64,000 bases of DNA from Mortierella alpina (GCA_029449245.1 JANATF010000001.1:1-64000); one strand, 5' to 3'; positions 47,575 through 58,964 are shown, counted from the stretch's first letter. A program made the numbers and translations. The notes: a model not told the origin generated them from the letters alone.

Positions 47575-49759
47575 TTACGACTTGATCATCTCTACAGCAC
47601 AGTGGCCAAGCAGGCGATCGCGAACCAACCGAGCGACGTTCTTTCCAGCAATCGTCTCGGTCTCCATGGTCTAAAGAAATCAAGATGCCAATGTTAGCAC
47701 GCCTTTTCTCATGCAAGATATCCCGCCAACGACACTAGGGCACAAAACTGCAGAACTTGCCGATATCAATGGCTCGAATGCGTTCACGTAATAGACTCCT
47801 GGAACGACCTCCACCTTGCCCCATGCGGTCTCTGCGAGAATAGTGTCCTCCTTTTTCTGCCTTGATGTACCAAGAACGTACTGCTGCGTCTGCTCCGTCG
47901 ACGAGTCTGCGTTTGAGGGCTGGACAAGGTTGTCAATGGGCTTCAGGCGAGGGTACGCCTTCCATTCCTTGTGCTTGACCCATGTCCGGTTAGAGTAGAG
48001 ACGATCGAGCAGCTCCAGCTTGAGAGGTTCTGGCGAGAAAATCTTTGTCACGGTCTCGCCGTTGCTTAACTTCAGCTGGATGCTGAGGGAGGTGAACTCG
48101 GCCTCGACTGCGTTGGTCGTTAGGATGTGCGAAGGAAATTTGTCGGCCGAGACGGCATTGAAATATGCTGGGTTGACGTGGCCGCGGACAAACGTCGCGT
48201 GAATCGTTCGATAGGAGACCTTGGGGAGTGGAGGTAGATCCAAATCAAAGTCGATGCTACTGGAGTGCTATTGAACAAACGGTAATAACAAAGATTGAGA
48301 ATCAACGATCGCAGGTCGCCCGCGCTTCTGCACGGATCGTTGTTCGCAAAACAGATTTTCAGTCGAATGGAAACATAACATACGATAGGAGCAGCAATGA
48401 CAATAGCGTCAAAGATCTCTCTCTGGCCCGAGGTTGTCGTCACCTCAAAACGAGGATCGCCTCCTTCATACACGGGCCGCAGCTTGCGGACGCGCGCGAT
48501 CTTGGTATCGAGTCGGACATGGGCTTTGCTCTTTGCCACCATTCCTTCAAAGATTTGGAAGTTGCCACCGTGGATCTGAAGGGCATCGTCCGCGGCCATG
48601 GTCACCAAGGCGCCGAGAGCGTGAATCTCATCCAGATTGGATCCATAATTGACGCGCGTGGCCACCTCGACTACCTCGCGAGAATACAGATCGCCAATGC
48701 CAGCGTCGCGCAAGAAATCACTCGAACGGACTGCGGCGGTCTTTTGGAGATTGAAACGACGTGCAAAGTCGGCAATAGAGTCAAATGCCTCGGGTGATTT
48801 ATAGCATTCCAAAAGATCTCCCACGGTCTTTTTCAGCAGTTTTTGAAGCTAGTCAAGAGGACGAAAGGGAAGAAGAGAGCGAAAACGAGAGAAGCTGTTA
48901 GGAAACCAGTGATGAGCTCTGTGAAGAAGCGAATGTGAAAGCCTCTCTTTGGTTTTTTGTTTCTTCTGGTACCTTGATGGGCGAGATGGTCCATCGGCGA
49001 AGACCCTTGAGAATAGACCAAAACTTCCACTGACTTTCCTCAAAGATAAATTGCGTCCCGTCCCAGATCGCAAGCAGCTCATTGTCCAAAGGCTTGGTCT
49101 TGAGCCCAAACTCCTTGGCAGCATCGACCAGATGATGGTTGATCTTGACGAAAATACTGGCGCCCATCTCCACAAAGTTGTCCTTTTGCTGGCCTGGGTC
49201 ACGGACCTTGAATACGGCGCACCGGCCACCAATCTTGTCCGACTGCTCAAAGATCGTGATCGAGTGATCCACGCTGCGCGTCGAGGGTGGCTGCTCCAGA
49301 AAGCTATTGAGATAGTACGCCGTTGATGCGCCGCCTGCCCCTGCGCCTAAAAGTATTTTCAGCCAGAATCCCAGACACAGGGCAGTTAATAACGAACGTC
49401 GGGGCGGGATGGATGGCTCATGGCACCGTCGTTTGGCGAGGCTGCGCTGGTCAGATTCACGCAAGCGCGCGCTTTGCAATGCGTGAGATGCAATGCATGA
49501 GCCCGACAAGACGCGACCACAGAGTTTTGAGCACACACCACACTGCCGTGGAAATAAGAACAGGCACGAGTATAAAAGTGGGACAAAGGAATAAAAGTGG
49601 GACAACGGAATAGAAGAAGGAGCGCTTACCGATGATGGCCACAGACTTGGCAGGGACGAGTTCCTTGGCCGAGACCGCGCCGCTGGAGAGATGAAAGTGC
49701 GGCGGTGCAAAGAAGGCAGAGACTGCCGCGCCGACCTTTGAGAGGTAGTCGATTCTCAT
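47575..49759 (-). CDS. PCYOX1: Prenylcysteine oxidase/lyase, FAD-dependent
   Basis: Five exons: 49759-49630, 49346-48973, 48848-48384, 48267-47761 and 47670-47575, 523 residues. The FAD-binding Rossmann motif spans intron 1: SVAIIG joined to AGAGGASTAYYL. ITIFEQSDKIGGRCAVF, FVEMGASIFVKINHHLVDAAKEFGL, ELLAIWDG and the C-terminal GKVEVVPGVYYVNAFEPLI plus AGKNVARLV match the family. The enzyme splits S-prenylcysteine to free cysteine, a prenyl aldehyde and hydrogen peroxide during turnover of prenylated proteins, usually in lysosome or vacuole. The N-terminus has a moderately hydrophobic segment that could be a weak signal. The last intron uses GC-AG (TCG|GCAAGT), the only option that keeps phase between I-S and T-M-E-T-E. 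Confidence 0.92.
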
Positions 49760-50288
49760 TGCCTACGAGCCTGCTGTGCTTGCTGTCTGGTCTGGGGGAA
49801 TGTGTTTGTGCGAGCGGATGCGACAATGGGCAGCAATTGTGGGGAAGCAATGCGGAAGGCGTGGAAGATGAACAGGAGCGGCGAGTGCAGGCGAGTGAGG
49901 AGGAGAGCGAGAAGAGAGGCGCGAGAGCGAGAAAGAGACACGACAAAAGAAGGAAAGGCGCGTTATGGCCCCCCCTGGCTGAGCAGTTTTTCACTCGTCC
50001 GTCCCATCTGTCCCGCGGGGCCGAGCGCCCTTCCCATCGGTCCTGCCGCTCCCCGCGGTCGCTTGATTCGTCATGCAGGGCTTGCCTTTGCAATCCCAGG
50101 CCCAGCACTCCTACTCTCGAGTCCAGTGTCCAGTGCGCCCGTTCTTGACGTCCTTTCACACACTCCCGCACCCTTGCAGGTCTACACACCACATGAGCAA
50201 GCCCCAAGTGTCTTATTTGACTAACGTGTCATATTAGTGTAACTAAACCACTACACATCCCTGCAACACCATATGAACACCCAAGAGC
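49760..50288. other. Spacer between PCYOX1 start and next minus-strand gene
   Basis: A 529-bp gap. It contains GAGCGAGA-type purine repeats near 49860-49935, CT/GC-rich sequence, and no convincing open frame. It would contain the PCYOX1 promoter. Confidence 0.5.
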
Positions 50289-50874
50289 TCAAGCCCCAGG
50301 CGTCACAGTTTCCTGCGCATGCTCTGCTGGATGCTGCTCTGGCTCCATTTCGGCGTCCTCCTCCTCCACTAGATCTTCCTCCTCAGCATACGAGTTGATT
50401 TGGCTCCGCCCATATATCCTGATCAGGTCGTCTCTCCGTCGGCTCCAATTCGACAGCTCCTCGCCTCTCTGGGCCGCCACAGAACTGGCGGTGGACCACG
50501 TCGAGATGGGCCGCCCCTTTGAATCTTGTCGCACAACGACAGCGACAGGTGCACGCGAGCGATTAGCATCGTAATACGACGTACTTCGCCGTCTACCCAA
50601 AAGTCTCTCTTGCTCGCCCATTGTACCATCGTCCTCCCCTGCCTCTCCTCCCTCGCTATTGTTGTTGTTTTGGTTGCGATAGCGTGATCCGTAATAGCTC
50701 TTCCAAGAGGAAGACGTGGGTTCAGAAGACAATGATGATTGGCTATGCATGTTCTTGAACCGTACATAAAGACACCGGGCGAGGATTAAGCTGACGACCA
50801 GGATCAGAAGAAAGACGACCACAATAGCTGCTGGAAGTAGGAACGATACTGCATCGCTCCTTTTCGATGCTGGC

Positions 50875-50907
<33 letters not shown>

Positions 50908-51128
50908 GAGAGAGAGAGAGAGAGAGAAAGCGAAGAAGAATAAGTAACCCGCAAAAAGCGACGAGTGTTCAATTGGACTCGGGCGGACGTACAAGTCAAT
51001 ATGATAGCCTTGGGAAAGAGCTGGTTGGGCTTACCTGAATGAACCGAGGACCCTGTGCTGATAGCGATAGCCCAGGCGGCATTGTTATCGGAAGTGGATG
51101 TTATGCTGGAGGAAGCTGGGATGATCAT
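50289..51128 (-). CDS. Single-pass membrane protein, unknown function
   Basis: Two exons: 51128-51035 and 50848-50289, 217 residues. A short Ser/Thr-rich N-terminus (MIIPASSSITSTSDNNAAW) is followed by one strong transmembrane helix (VSFLLPAAIVVVFLLILVVSLILA) at about 32-55. A cytoplasmic-type region rich in Ser, Arg, Asn and Glu comes next, including RRRSTSYYDANRSR and a very acidic tail (EEEDLVEEEDAEMEPEQ). This resembles fungal wall-sensor or mid2-like layouts in miniature, but no sensor ectodomain is seen. The continuous open frame through the intron translates a poly-K run and is best rejected. In the sense strand the intron's 3' half is an A31 tract, which is unusual. Function unknown. 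Confidence 0.65.
50876..50930. repeat. T31 homopolymer followed by (GA)n
   Basis: A run of 31 T (50876-50906) flows into GGAGAGAGAGAGAGAGAGAGAAAG. It lies in the intron of the minus-strand membrane-protein gene. Its length is likely unstable. Confidence 0.9.
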
Positions 51129-51974
51129 GGCTGCGATATGTGCTAAAGCTATTTTGCTTTGTTTTTGCTCGCTCGCTCGCTCCCTGGACTCTTTGAGCAC
51201 AGGCGCAGGTTTTCAGTAGCTGGACCTTTATCTGCTACTTCAGGATGAGCTGTCTTGACAAGGGTCGTATCGCTGAGGTTCTGCCAAGCGAAGGTCCAGT
51301 GAAACGCGGTTGTTGGAGGTGGGGGTCGACGATGCTACGAGCTGAGGTGGTGAGTGCACAGGGTACAGTGTATACAGTCCGAGTATATGGGTATGGCAGG
51401 TAGGCGGGAGGACGAGGATGGCAAGGGCGAGGTGGTGGTGAGGTGGTGAGGTGGTGCGGTGGTGAGAGGAGCGAGAGCAAAGCAAGACGTTTTGAGAAGA
51501 AAGAAGACAAAGACAAAGACAGACACTGCACTCCCCTTTGAGCCCGTGACATTGGACATTCCACGTGGGTGGCCAAGGGCGGACACAGACCCTGTCGAGT
51601 GTCATGCCGCAGAGGCGACAGGGATGTCTGCCGCCATCCTCCCTTGGTCCACCCCGACGGACGACGGATGCCACGAAGCGACAGGCAACCGGCCCATGCA
51701 CTCGCTACCATCCGCGGGGGTTAGCATGGGCGGGATGCCACGCAGGCAAGAAGTACCAAAAAAAATTCGTGTGGCTGGTCCACGCGCCACTAAACACCGA
51801 AACGCGCCCTCCCTCGGTCCTCTCGTCCTCCGCCTCTCCTGTCTTCTTCACCTCTCCTGCCCTCCATCTCGTCGCCCTTTCCCCCGCTGCCTCCCACCCG
51901 ACGGCCTGCTCCCACGTCGACATCGACATCGACATCGACATCCGTTGCCAGGACCCCATGCAGCGCGAGCCGGG
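51129..51974. other. Divergent intergenic region
   Basis: An 846-bp gap between the minus-strand membrane protein and the FAAP100-like gene. It has GGTGGTGAGGTGGTGAGG repeats near 51427-51470 and four CGACAT units at about 51917-51941. No other gene was seen. The promoters of both neighbours must lie here. Confidence 0.5.
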
Positions 51975-54900
51975 ATGGACTGCATTGGACACCGCATACA
52001 GTCAACACCACCCTGGCATGCATTGGACGCGCTCCACCTGGGCACGCCCTGCATCCAGCCGACCCTACTCTGCAAAGTCATCCCTGCCGCACCCAGTCCC
52101 AGCACCGCAACGCTTCTTATCGTGCACTCGCAACCTCGGCTGCTTTACGAGATTCTGAACAACAAGCTGCATGTAAGCTGGCGCATTAGCTTCCTGCGTC
52201 GTGCCTGATGCATCATTTCTCCTCGTTGCTGACATTTTTCCTACTCGCCTAGCATACTTGGTCCTTCTCGCAAGACGTTGTCGCCTTTTGCTGGAATGAG
52301 TCAACCTTGACTCACTCTCAGAGTCATACTCAGAGCCTGCTGGTCGCGACAGTCGACGGGAGCATTTGGAACATCCCTCTCGGACGATCCACAAACTGCA
52401 ACGAGATCTGCAAGGTCCAGCTCTCGCAGCAGGTGACGATCAAGATCGAGGATAGCGAAGAAGAGGTCGAGCTGTGGAACGATGAGGATGGACTTTTGGA
52501 AGATATCGACAAACTCGACTCGCTTTCGCCTGCATCAAAGAGATTTAGAACAGCATCTCCGATGCCGTCTGCCCATGGTCGCTCGTCACAGAAGGGAGCC
52601 ATCAGAGAATCTGGATCCATGAGCTCCGTCACTAAAGTCGACAGATCCACGCATGCAGTTGGAACAGAGGCAAGTGTAATTCATCTGAATCAAGGGAGGA
52701 TGCCATATCGCAAAGAAACAAGGACTGCCCAAAGCTGATCACATCAAGCTCGATCTCGAATAGAATAATGTCACCCATATGGCGGTTGTTCCAGGAAAGC
52801 TATTACTCTTTCGACACGACGCAGAGCCAGTCATTTGGAGTTCGCAGGATCAGTTTGCCCCAGGATGCGTGCTCGACCGAATGACTGTATCTACCAGCCA
52901 ACCTCTTTCAGAGATCTGCTCACTTGCTCCTTATACTCGACAAACAGACAGCGGTCCTCGCTCGGACATGCTTATCGCTACAAACTCAAGCACGGTCTAC
53001 ATTCTCAGCGAATGTACACAATCTGGCGTGGACAACGGAGCCTTATCCATAGAGAAAATGACGACTCTGCTGGTAGGTGAAGAGACGCCAACCGAGAGAA
53101 TTTTATGAGGGACGACGGAAGACGTGTGTTCTAACGGCCACCTGCCAATCATAGGAACCCAATGCAGCATTAGTCTCTTTGCCCAGCTCCAACCACGGCC
53201 AGCATCAAGTTGCGATAGCCATAGGGTATGTTACTTCTAGCGTTTGTAGTTACCGGATGCATCGCGCGGGAGATGATACTGAACAAAGGTTTTGAATTGG
53301 ACGCACTAGGAAGCTGGGAGGCCTAACAGTGCTTCAAGATCTCTCCACAGCTCAGCCTGTCTCTGCTGCATCCAAGACTTTGGACACTAGCATACACAGC
53401 GCGATTGTAGCAGAGGTAAATACTCTCATACAAGATAGCACTACCTTGCCAACGTTTACGCTTGGTTCGCGATATAGATGCTAACAACTGTACACTTATG
53501 CTAGACGTATCTCTATGCTCTTACAACAAAGGGTCGTCTTTTGCGCCTCCCTTTGGCCTGGATTGTGTCAGGACGCGATATGGAGGTGGAACACTTGGAT
53601 CTTCCATCAATATGCACATTTGTACCCATTCTAGCTGAATCTAGTTGTGATGGGTTTTATGGATGTAACTTTGAGGGTCAAGTTCTTTGGTTCTCGGCAG
53701 ACATAGCAAGGTACGTGCTTGCTGCAAGAGTGAATAATGCCTTCGATCTGCAGGACTTTTTGAGAAAACATCTGACCATCATAAACGCTTTGATTAGTCA
53801 CGCACGCTCCCAGTCGACTGTATTTGCGAGGGACAACATTCACGGTGCTCTGCAGGAACTAGAGAAACTGTCGGAACAGGCGAGGCGCCTCGAAGAACAA
53901 TGTCAGGTAATGAAAGATGACAAGAAAATAAGTCCCGTCCGACCCGCAAAAGTTTTCAGAAGACTGACAATGCCTTTTGGTGTGAAGGATAGCTCGAGAA
54001 TCAGAGAATAGTAGCACACAACAGGCTGGTCCTGGAGCTGCAGCGCTCTATCCTGTCGCCGCAGGCACGGGAGACACGTTCGAACCCATTATCCGATAGC
54101 TGGACTCCCATAGTGAACATGGAAATAGGCACATTTGTTCAGTCAGTCTCCGCTGCTGGCTCCAAACAGAGGCGCTACTTTATGCGTTTGACTGTATCTT
54201 CGAAAGCGGATATTGACTGGAGCAGCGGTTGGTCCGGTAAGTTTGTAACTATCAACTATCCGACGCGGGTCTCCCACTGGCGTGTTTACCAGTGTCTGAT
54301 CATCATGTCTAACGTTTTGCGTTGTTTGTATTGCACAATGCCTGATAGCTGTCATAAATATGACCAGTGGAAGTAACATCTGTCGACATGGGTTAACACC
54401 CTCCAACCAAGATTTCTGCAGCCAAGTTGTGACCAGCTTGGATGGTCTCTCCCGACACTCATCCTGGACTGAGGATACTGAGATTCACCTCCACAGTCGC
54501 CTGCGTCTGCCTCTCAAGGTGACTCTTGGTCTTCAGTACAGTGAATCCCAAGATCTACCACTACAGCTATGTGAACCAAGAAGCAAGACTTCGGCATACT
54601 TTGAGGTTGAGTCCCTGGATCTGGATGCCATTCATTTTGCAGAGCCGATACCGGATGCAGCAGGGCGTGCTCTGCCGACGTCTCATAGACACACCGTGGA
54701 CTTTTCCAGGACGTTGCACAGCGAGGGCACGACCACAGCACCAAAAGACTCTTTTCGGCAGTTGTTTTGGCCCGCAGCCTCGGAGAGCCCAAAACATTTG
54801 CTAGAGTGTGATGAGTGCATGCAGGACAATCACATGGCAATAGGAGAATCCCGGGCCTTATCTTTGCCGCCTTTGGAATTCGAATTGAACACGGACGAGC

Positions 54901-55277
54901 TAAAAGTCGAGCAGTTGCTGCCAGCGCTTCTTGGGGACGGGCGTCTGTTGCAAGAGCAACAGTATCAGACATATCGCAATATCACGGCACTTGCGCAGAA
55001 CGCCTTTCGGGCTGGTCTTTACATCCCGGAAGCATGTCTTCCCAGTCGCTATAAGGATGTAGATGTGGACGTGTACCCCGGAAACAAACGCTCAGCTTTG
55101 GACAAGAAGCGAGCCATGGCGGAGCGGGAATCACGCGCTGTTTGGATAGCCATGGAAACGACGACGCAAGCGACAGGAGCAACGGCTGCAGTACGTATAC
55201 AGATCAGGGGGTCGGATCCTATTCGAGCGAGGGTCGTGCACCAGGCTCTTGCCAACAGGGTGGCACTTTTGTTTTAA
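51975..55277 (+). CDS. FAAP100/FANCB-like protein of the Fanconi core complex (tentative)
   Basis: Eight exons: 51975-52172, 52253-52669, 52764-53072, 53155-53225, 53310-53415, 53505-53906, 53993-54236 and 54349-55277, 891 residues. The N-terminal ~430 residues have repeated short hydrophobic strands like a beta-propeller (SLLVATVDGSIWNIPL; MLIATNSSTVYIL; LYALTTKGRLLRLPL). A coiled coil lies at about 440-525 (FLRKHLTIINALISHARS; ELEKLSEQARRLEEQCQ), then a beta-rich region with LRLPLKVTLGLQ. The C-terminal part ends in VWIAMETTTQATGATAAVRIQIRGSD. Order, length (human FAAP100 is about 880) and these local resemblances suggest FAAP100, which with FANCB and FANCL forms the ubiquitin-ligase module in interstrand crosslink repair. 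I infer this from memory of the family, not a search. Intron 2 is GC-AG. The start at 51975 is a best guess. Confidence 0.5.
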
Positions 55278-55619
55278 AACGCTGTACTTGTACATGTACA
55301 CAATCAATTTCATGCTTTTTTTTTTTTATTTGTATTTGTTTGGTTTTGCTGTGGAGAGGGGAAGTGTGAGGGGGCTACACTGGCAACAGTCGAGAACTTC
55401 AAAAACGACGCGCCCAGTTATCTTTCTTTCAATGTAACATGCTGCAGCTGCCTCACTGGGTACCGCTATTGTCACGTACCGATGATGGTTTTCTTGTATC
55501 TGATGACGATAATGTTTGTTGTTGTTGATGGTGAGGTTTGCAGGGAGGGGGGGGTATAATGGCACAAGGCAAATGACAAAAAAAAAAAAAGAGACAAAAC
55601 TGGATGTTTACAGACATGT
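55278..55619. other. Convergent 3' region
   Basis: A 342-bp AT-rich gap between a + stop and a - stop, with T-runs near 55317-55327 and an A12 run near 55578. Nothing else was seen. Confidence 0.5.
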
Positions 55620-57569
55620 TTACAGAGAGGAACTGTGGTAGACCATCGATCCGTACCAGGCAATCAGCTCCTTCATACCCGTGACAGCCGTGTACACCTG
55701 CCAGAGGACGCCTGGGGTTGCATGTGCATGTTCGTCCGCAGGGATGCGACGTGCGACAACGGCATCCTTGGGCGCGAACCGAAACCGACTATAGCTTCCT
55801 TTCTTTGTCAGGCCGTTGAGTTCATCCTCATCCTCGTCCGCCTCTAGGTCCTCGTCCTCGGTGTTCTCGCAGCATTCGTCAAAGCAGTACTCGTCATGAA
55901 CACCCTCGTGAAAGTCGCATCCTGGCGCATATTCATCTTCATCTTCTCGCAGACCTGCTCCACGCCTTGATGACCTTGCGCGTCTGGAGGAAGAAGAGGA
56001 GGATGTATACCGACCATTATGGGTCTGGATCTTGATAAATGTCGTTGTTGCGGCAGTATTGTCCGTCGCTGCGTCGGCAGACGCCGCTACAGTCGAGATG
56101 AGCTTGCAGTTTCCTGAGCGATGACAGTGCTCCCGCTGGTGCCTGGCGTTGCTATGGTCAGCAGGACAGGGCCAGATCGCGTGCAGATGATCAGGCGAAG
56201 GGGCAATGAAGGATGAAGAGTGGGTGCTCCGAATGGCGGGATCAGAGTGGGCCCTTGTTGGTTTAGCGCGCGAGATACGGAACGGAGGCGAAGAGGGCAA
56301 AAACACCAGCTCCTGAACTTCGAGACTGAACCGCAGCTGCTTGGCGCAGGCAGAGGAGACGTGGCTACCATGGCCAAATGTGCCATCCCGTTGCAGTTGT
56401 TGGAGGTTCACGACGCTCATGTTCACGTCAACACTACCGTTCAGGCGACCTGACTGGCAAGACGATTTCGGGAACGAGGCTCGTCGTCGGTCATGGCTTC
56501 GAAAGTGGTACTTGGTCGGTGCAGGAAAGATGGGGAGCATGAATGCTGGCCCAGAGTTGTTGGAAATAGGCGACATGGGCTCGGATCGCGAGCCGTCAGC
56601 AAAAGCTATACTGGGAGGCAGAGGAAGGGCCAGAAAGTTGCAGAGAGCCAGATATTGCGGGCTGTGCGTGAAGGCGCGTAGTTCTTCGAGCGTTTGTGTC
56701 ATTGTGCCTTGCTGCTTAAGTACGGACTTTTGGGGACGAGAAGGAGCCAATGGCGCCGTTGATGATGACAGAGTCAATGACGTGCTCGACTGGGAATCGA
56801 CTGGCGACGGAGAGTTCAAGGATGTCTGGGATGCGATGCCAGATGGGCTGGCTGGCGTATCATTAGGAGATGTTGAAGATTCAGGATCTGTGTTCGACAG
56901 CACTACTGCAGAGTCTTCCCGGAATGCGAAACCGGGGCACGACGCCAAGGACGCTGTTGGAGTTGATGTTGGCTCTGCTGCTGCCGCTACAGATACCGTT
57001 GCACAATCGCGAAGGGTCGCGACGGGATCCGCCGCCTCGGACTTTGGAGATTCGGGCGGAGATTTAAAGACGGCCGCAGCAGCAGCAAGATGCACGCCCT
57101 CGTGCGAGTGGTGCCGCTCTCTGTCCTGCTCCAGCTCGCGCTGCTCCTGCGCCCATTCGTTGTCCTGACGGGGGCCCTGCTTCTGCTTCAGTGTCGGCCG
57201 TCGATGCAGTGCCAGGTTGTGTTCCAGAGGGTGTTCAAGCTGCACAATGTCGACCTTGTACAGCGGGCCGTACAGCCAAAGGACATCGCATTCCTTTTGC
57301 CTGTTGCAGCGGGAAGAAGTGGGGAAGGAGAAGTAACACGAGCACGGATAAGGGAGGGGCGCAAAAGGCACAGTAGGGGTGAGTACAGGAACTAGTTTGA
57401 TTTTTTTTTCTTTCATACAGGTATACAGGTGGCTCGTCGGAGATAGAGTGGGATGCGAGAGCGTGCGCGGTATTGGAGAAGGGGATTCAGTGAAGCGGAA
57501 AGTATGCAGATTCAATTGAATAGAGAACGATGCAAGCGATGGCCTCATATCGCCTTGTTTTGTTATCAT
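55620..57569 (-). CDS. Long disordered protein, unknown function
   Basis: The frame is open for about 650 codons from a Met at 57569 (alternative Met at 57548; the frame is open to 57797). An intron of phase 2 from CACCT|GTATAC near 57428 to CAACAG near 57307 is likely. The part inside it translates a Pro/Ser-rich pyrimidine tract, and after it comes CDVLWLYGPLYKVDIVQ, which looks like real protein. The rest is Ser/Pro/Ala-rich with QLRFSLEVQELVFLPSSPPFR, short Arg/Ser runs and an acidic Cys-containing stretch (YCFDECCENTEDEDLEADEDEDE). The C-terminus is ordered: TPGVLWQVYTAVTGMKELIAWYGSMVYH. I do not recognise it. The ordered ends and acidic middle suggest a regulatory scaffold. Confidence 0.6.
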   Translation of the reverse strand: MITKQGDMRPSLASFSIQLNLHTFRFTESPSPIPRTLSHPTLSPTSHLYTCMKEKKIKLVPVLTPTVPFAPLPYPCSCYFSFPTSSRCNRQKECDVLWLYGPLYKVDIVQLEHPLEHNLALHRRPTLKQKQGPRQDNEWAQEQRELEQDRERHHSHEGVHLAAAAAVFKSPPESPKSEAADPVATLRDCATVSVAAAAEPTSTPTASLASCPGFAFREDSAVVLSNTDPESSTSPNDTPASPSGIASQTSLNSPSPVDSQSSTSLTLSSSTAPLAPSRPQKSVLKQQGTMTQTLEELRAFTHSPQYLALCNFLALPLPPSIAFADGSRSEPMSPISNNSGPAFMLPIFPAPTKYHFRSHDRRRASFPKSSCQSGRLNGSVDVNMSVVNLQQLQRDGTFGHGSHVSSACAKQLRFSLEVQELVFLPSSPPFRISRAKPTRAHSDPAIRSTHSSSFIAPSPDHLHAIWPCPADHSNARHQREHCHRSGNCKLISTVAASADAATDNTAATTTFIKIQTHNGRYTSSSSSSRRARSSRRGAGLREDEDEYAPGCDFHEGVHDEYCFDECCENTEDEDLEADEDEDELNGLTKKGSYSRFRFAPKDAVVARRIPADEHAHATPGVLWQVYTAVTGMKELIAWYGSMVYHSSSL

Positions 57570-58411
57570 TTCGGGACAATGCTCATGTTTACACGTATGC
57601 TCTGTGGAGGGCGCGAGAAACGACTGGTGGGACAGGGATGAGGCAGCCAAGGAAAGAAATGGTGCTAGAGCTAAGGGGAAAGACCAACAAGGAAAGACGA
57701 GAAAAAAAAATAAGGGACAGCAGAGAGAAAAGACGAAAGATACAGCCCAGCCAACCAGATGCGCAGAGGCGTGCTGGATGTGGCCAAAGCTCAACAAAAA
57801 TAAAAAGAGAGTTCAAACGCAGACCCAATGCAAAGAGCAAGCAAAGTAGAGTTGGCAGGTGCGGGACAAATGGTTCTATGAGCTCGTTCTCGCTCGAGTG
57901 TGCGCCAGTTCTTCATGCATTGCTCCGCGCATGCGACTCTGTTGGGGAAGGGGGCGGGTGACATAGCCCTTCGTCCTCTTTTGACCATGAGCCCTGCACG
58001 ACTCGCAGCAGAGCTGGCAAAAGGGAAAAAAAGAAAAAACAGCGCACACGCCGCTGGAAAAAAAACAAAAAAAAAAACAAGTGGAGAAGGTAGGAATGAT
58101 GGAGTCGTGCGTGCGTGTTGTTGACGCACTGCACCACTGCACTCTTTTGTGGAAATTGGGAAGAAGGGGAGCGAGAGAGCCAGCGTAATGGTGGATAGGA
58201 ACTCAAGGGAACGAGGATCTGTTTGTGCCAGGTAAACACCACAACCCAAACGAGATAGAGAGAGAGAGAGTGTGTGTGTGTATATAAAAAATTACCGTGT
58301 ACAAGGGGAAGGGGGAAAAACTACGAGATAACATGCTGTTACCATAGACAATGACTCGCATGCAGACAGGAAGCAGGAATCCGAGCAAGAAAGTGTCAAG
58401 GAGAAGGAGCA
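57570..58411. other. Intergenic region
   Basis: An 842-bp stretch between two minus-strand genes. It is purine-rich on + with A-runs near 58054-58080 and a (GA)n(GT)n microsatellite at about 58255-58283. Open frames here are low complexity. No gene is supported. Confidence 0.5.
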
Positions 58412-58964
58412 TTAAAAGTGGGGGGATGAAAAATACAGGCAAGAGGGGATCATATCACTTTGCATCACAGCGAGCATGCAGATCAATTGTATGCCGCTCC
58501 CCGAGGCGCACACGCCAAAGATAAGCACGATGGACAGGATCATGGCGATAGGATCACGGACATGGCCGATGCGTGAGGGGAACACGCTGCAGCGAGCGAG
58601 TTTGTCTGACTTACCAGTTTAATGATTCCGGCCGGACCAGAGCCACATCCTTGGCCAGGCTCGATTGGGAAGACCGGCGCCACAGGGCATTTTGCATGCG
58701 CCTCAATTGGGACTTGCAGCCGACAGGGGCAGGCCGCTCCTTGGTTTTGGGGACCGCAAGGTTCTGGTGCTGGTGCTGCGGGCTCAGCAGCTCGAGCAGG
58801 GCCTGAGACTGGTGCTGGAGCGAAGTGGCTGCATCTTTGGCGCTCTGTGGGGCATGGGCGATTTGCCGGGTGATTTGTTGGTAGCAGACGAGGAGGTGTT
58901 CGGGCGAGAGAGGGTGCGAGAGGTAGTCCACGCAGACCGAGGCCACCAGAGGCTGTCTTGTCAT
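58412..58964 (-). CDS. Small protein with C-terminal membrane segment, unknown
   Basis: Two exons: 58964-58615 and 58586-58412, 174 residues. The intron (29 bp, TG|GTAAGT to CTGCAG) is extremely short for splicing, but phase closes. The second exon reads as a coherent hydrophobic tail (DPIAMILSIVLIFGVCASGSGIQLICMLAVM) not reached otherwise. If the intron is not removed the protein ends at residue 117 (PESLNW). The N-terminal part has helices with VCVDYLSHPLSPEHLLVCYQQITRQI and Gln/His-rich LQHQSQALLELLSPQHQHQ. A tail-anchored or two-pass membrane protein is likely. Family not recognised. Confidence 0.5.

Noticed and set aside
49705-50224. Overlapping + open frames between PCYOX1 and the membrane protein
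   Set aside because: Arg/Glu-rich translations of a purine repeat; no start context or splice support.
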